Position numbers and translations under genes: made by a program. DNA of 64,000 nt, taken from NCBI GenBank assembly GCA_001801815.1, contig MGXU01000010.1, positions 459,167-523,166 on the forward strand, in the 5' to 3' direction. Under the pieces are notes generated by a model. The model was given only the letters and a program-made list of their open reading frames with translations, made no database searches and was not told the origin of the DNA. This stretch comes from Gammaproteobacteria bacterium RIFCSPHIGHO2_12_FULL_36_30. Its GTDB lineage: Bacteria; Pseudomonadota; Gammaproteobacteria; Coxiellales; Coxiellaceae. Below, piece after piece: positions 62,050 to 64,000 of the stretch. Numbering within the stretch: position 1 is the first letter of the stretch; each line of letters opens with the position of its first letter.

Positions 62050-64000
62050 ATAAATTCCTCTTGGATTTTTTTAATAATAATTCAGTGATTTTTTCCGCAT
62101 GTGGCTTTTGAATCATTTTCAAATGAACTGTATCAATATTAACAACAGAAACTGATTTTGAAATATCATCCCATCCATTAAATAATTTTTTTCGCATAGA
62201 TTCATAAATAGACTCAATCAGCAACATTTCATTTTTAGTTGCTTCAGGCGGAAATGAATATTGATTAGCTTTAAATACCACAATATTTTCTTCAGATGGT
62301 GGGTGTACATATTCATCAAATATTTTACCGTCTATCTTTCTAACGTGATTAATATGTCTCTTCATATTTTTATTTAAATTGAGATATTGTGTTTTGTTTT
62401 GAAAAATTCTATCTATTAATGATTCTAATTTTTTCATATGATTAATTTCTTCTGCTGATAAAACCAGTGAATCAATCATAAAAAGAAAAGGGATTTTTTT
62501 ATTTTTTCCATGCTTTTTTGCTAGTAAATCAGCAATTGCATAAGCAACATTTCCTCCAAAAGACCAACCTCCTAAAATATAAGGTTCATCTGGAAAATAT
62601 TTTTCAAGAATGGATGCGTAGTGTTCAGCTAAAGCTGGCATTGATTCAATAAAGTTATCATGACAAAAAAGATTGTATGATTCCAAACAGTATAAACTAC
62701 ACTCATTTGGAAAAAATTGACAAAACTCACTATAAGATTCTGAGCCAGCACCTCGTGACGGAATTAATACAATGGGAATATAATCAGCGTTTTTTCTCAT
62801 AAGTATAATATTATCTGAAGTATTTTTCTCATGAGTTATCTTGTTAGAAATCAAATTTGATTGACTTTCAATAGTTTTATTTTTTATTAATTCAATTGCT
62901 GTAAGATTAACATTAAATTTTTTATTAAATGCCAACATAAGTTGTACGATAGATAATGAAGAGCCGCCAACATAAAAAAAATCATCGCGCTGAGAAATAC
63001 TGTGTAAATCCAAGTCTGGAATAATTTTTTTCCATAAACGATAAATTTTTATTTCCATCAAGCTAAATTTTTTACGTATTTTTTCAGCAGTAATGTAAGA
63101 TGGTTTTGGAAGTAAAGACTTATTAATTTTTCCGTTCAGTGTTAATGGAATTTTATCAACTACTGTAATTGCGGAAGGTAACATATAATGAGGTAAATAT
63201 CTTTTTATATTCTCAATGAGCTCGAGCAGGTTAAAATTATTTTTTTCAGTAACAACAATATATGCTAATATTTTAGATTCATTCATTTCTGAATCTTGAA
63301 AAACATATGCCTGACAAACCAGGGAATTTTTTAGAATAATAGATTCAATTTCACCTAACTCTATACGATAACCCCGCAATTGAATTTGATTGTCATTCCT
63401 ACCGATATATTCAATCTGACCGCTTGGCAACCATCTACCAATATCATTTGTTTTAAATATTTTATTATTTTTTTCATGCTCAGAAAAACAATTATGAATA
63501 AAAGAATTTCTACTTTCTTCTTCTGAATTTAAATACCCAGATGAAACGCCAACCCCACCCACATACAACATTCCAGGAACACCAACAGGAACGGGATTCA
63601 TACAGTTATCTAAAATATAAACTTTAGTATTAAAAATTGGTTTTCCAATGGGGATTGGAAAATTATTTTTAGCTTTTTCATTTTTCAAATACACATTAGA
63701 AAATAAATTTTCCACACATGTTTCAGTTAATCCATATGAATTAACAATATTAAAAGGTAATCTTTTTTTGGGTAATGACATTAATTTTTCACCGCCCACT
63801 TTTAAATATTGCATAGTACATTTTTGAGACCAATTAAACTCAAATAACATCTGAGCAAGTGATGACGGAATATCACATATATCAATCTTATTTTTTTTTA
63901 GCCATTCAATAAATTTTAAAGGTTCTAATTTAAGAGAATCATTTATAAAACAAACTGTAGATCCATTTAAAAGCGCCGGCCACACTTCACAGCAAAATGC
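62039..64000 (-). CDS. Nonribosomal peptide synthetase, A-PCP-TE end (partial)
   Basis: The gene continues past the window edge; 653 codons are visible. From the N-side: the back half of an adenylation domain (CCEVWPALLNG, NSYGLTETCVEN, FKTNDIGRWLPSGQIEYIGR, QLRGYRIELGEIES, LNGKINKSLLP), a carrier domain with the pantetheine serine in FFYVGGSSLSIVQ near 360, and a type I thioesterase with the catalytic Ser in GGWSFGGNVAYA near 475 and a late His in VHLKM. It makes the last step and releases the product. It lies outside the island. What is made cannot be told. Confidence 0.92.
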   Translation of the reverse strand, partial: AFCCEVWPALLNGSTVCFINDSLKLEPLKFIEWLKKNKIDICDIPSSLAQMLFEFNWSQKCTMQYLKVGGEKLMSLPKKRLPFNIVNSYGLTETCVENLFSNVYLKNEKAKNNFPIPIGKPIFNTKVYILDNCMNPVPVGVPGMLYVGGVGVSSGYLNSEEESRNSFIHNCFSEHEKNNKIFKTNDIGRWLPSGQIEYIGRNDNQIQLRGYRIELGEIESIILKNSLVCQAYVFQDSEMNESKILAYIVVTEKNNFNLLELIENIKRYLPHYMLPSAITVVDKIPLTLNGKINKSLLPKPSYITAEKIRKKFSLMEIKIYRLWKKIIPDLDLHSISQRDDFFYVGGSSLSIVQLMLAFNKKFNVNLTAIELIKNKTIESQSNLISNKITHEKNTSDNIILMRKNADYIPIVLIPSRGAGSESYSEFCQFFPNECSLYCLESYNLFCHDNFIESMPALAEHYASILEKYFPDEPYILGGWSFGGNVAYAIADLLAKKHGKNKKIPFLFMIDSLVLSAEEINHMKKLESLIDRIFQNKTQYLNLNKNMKRHINHVRKIDGKIFDEYVHPPSEENIVVFKANQYSFPPEATKNEMLLIESIYESMRKKLFNGWDDISKSVSVVNIDTVHLKMIQKPHAEKITELLLKKSKRNLYDF

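Noticed and set aside
1-64000. CRISPR arrays
   Set aside because: No regularly spaced short repeats were seen; the repeats present are the att pair, the leader modules, the 45-bp pair and YD coding repeats.

Overview
The window reads as chromosomal DNA of an AT-rich gammaproteobacterium. The gene content (suhB, trmJ, iscS, yajC-secD-secF, rlmN, mnmA, mfd, tRNA-Lys), several peptide transporters, eukaryote-like genes (an F-box protein, a candidate CE-clan cysteine protease, a coiled-coil protein) and two promoters matching the PmrA box suggest a host-associated member of the Legionellales (Legionella/Coxiella relatives). That placement is inference; no ribosomal RNA or type IV secretion gene lies in the window.

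Left part (1-29292): a SulP-HPP anion transport pair; a nucleoside hydrolase-like protein coupled to an MFS carrier; a decayed alpha/beta hydrolase; a metallophosphoesterase; a winged-helix/nucleotidyltransferase pair behind a palindromic operator; POT and OPT peptide transporters; iscS; trmJ; suhB; the secretion operon rlmN-yajC-secD-secF; mnmA; mfd. Candidate host-directed genes are scattered among these: a small signal-peptide/TM protein (9168-9461), an F-box protein (9766-10827), a candidate CE-clan protease (20525-21811), a coiled-coil protein (23091-23657) and a second small signal-peptide/TM protein (27291-27638). The F-box gene and the first small membrane gene share a roughly 200-bp upstream module: a PmrA-like box, an extended -10, a tiny ORF and a 54-nt foldable segment.

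Middle part (29366-56957): a 27.6-kb genomic island bounded by tRNA-Lys and a perfect 42-bp copy of that tRNA's 3' end. No integrase is seen. Its left half carries a 26-aa peptide gene, small membrane and lipoprotein genes, an HscC-type Hsp70 with a J-like partner, and a 4,077-residue YD-repeat polymorphic toxin followed by one overlapping and one nearby candidate immunity gene. Its right half carries a compact cluster: LuxR regulator, 2-oxoglutarate oxygenase, AlaX-type tRNA editing protein, EamA transporter, ATP-grasp ligase, MFS carrier and peptide deformylase. Read together this looks like an undescribed pathway making and exporting a modified amino acid or dipeptide, with built-in self-protection.

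Right part (56958-64000): an arsR-MFS-gloA unit with an operator inside its promoter, a second POT transporter, and the end of a nonribosomal peptide synthetase locus (adenylation-carrier-thioesterase overlapping a stand-alone AMP-binding ligase), cut by the window edge.
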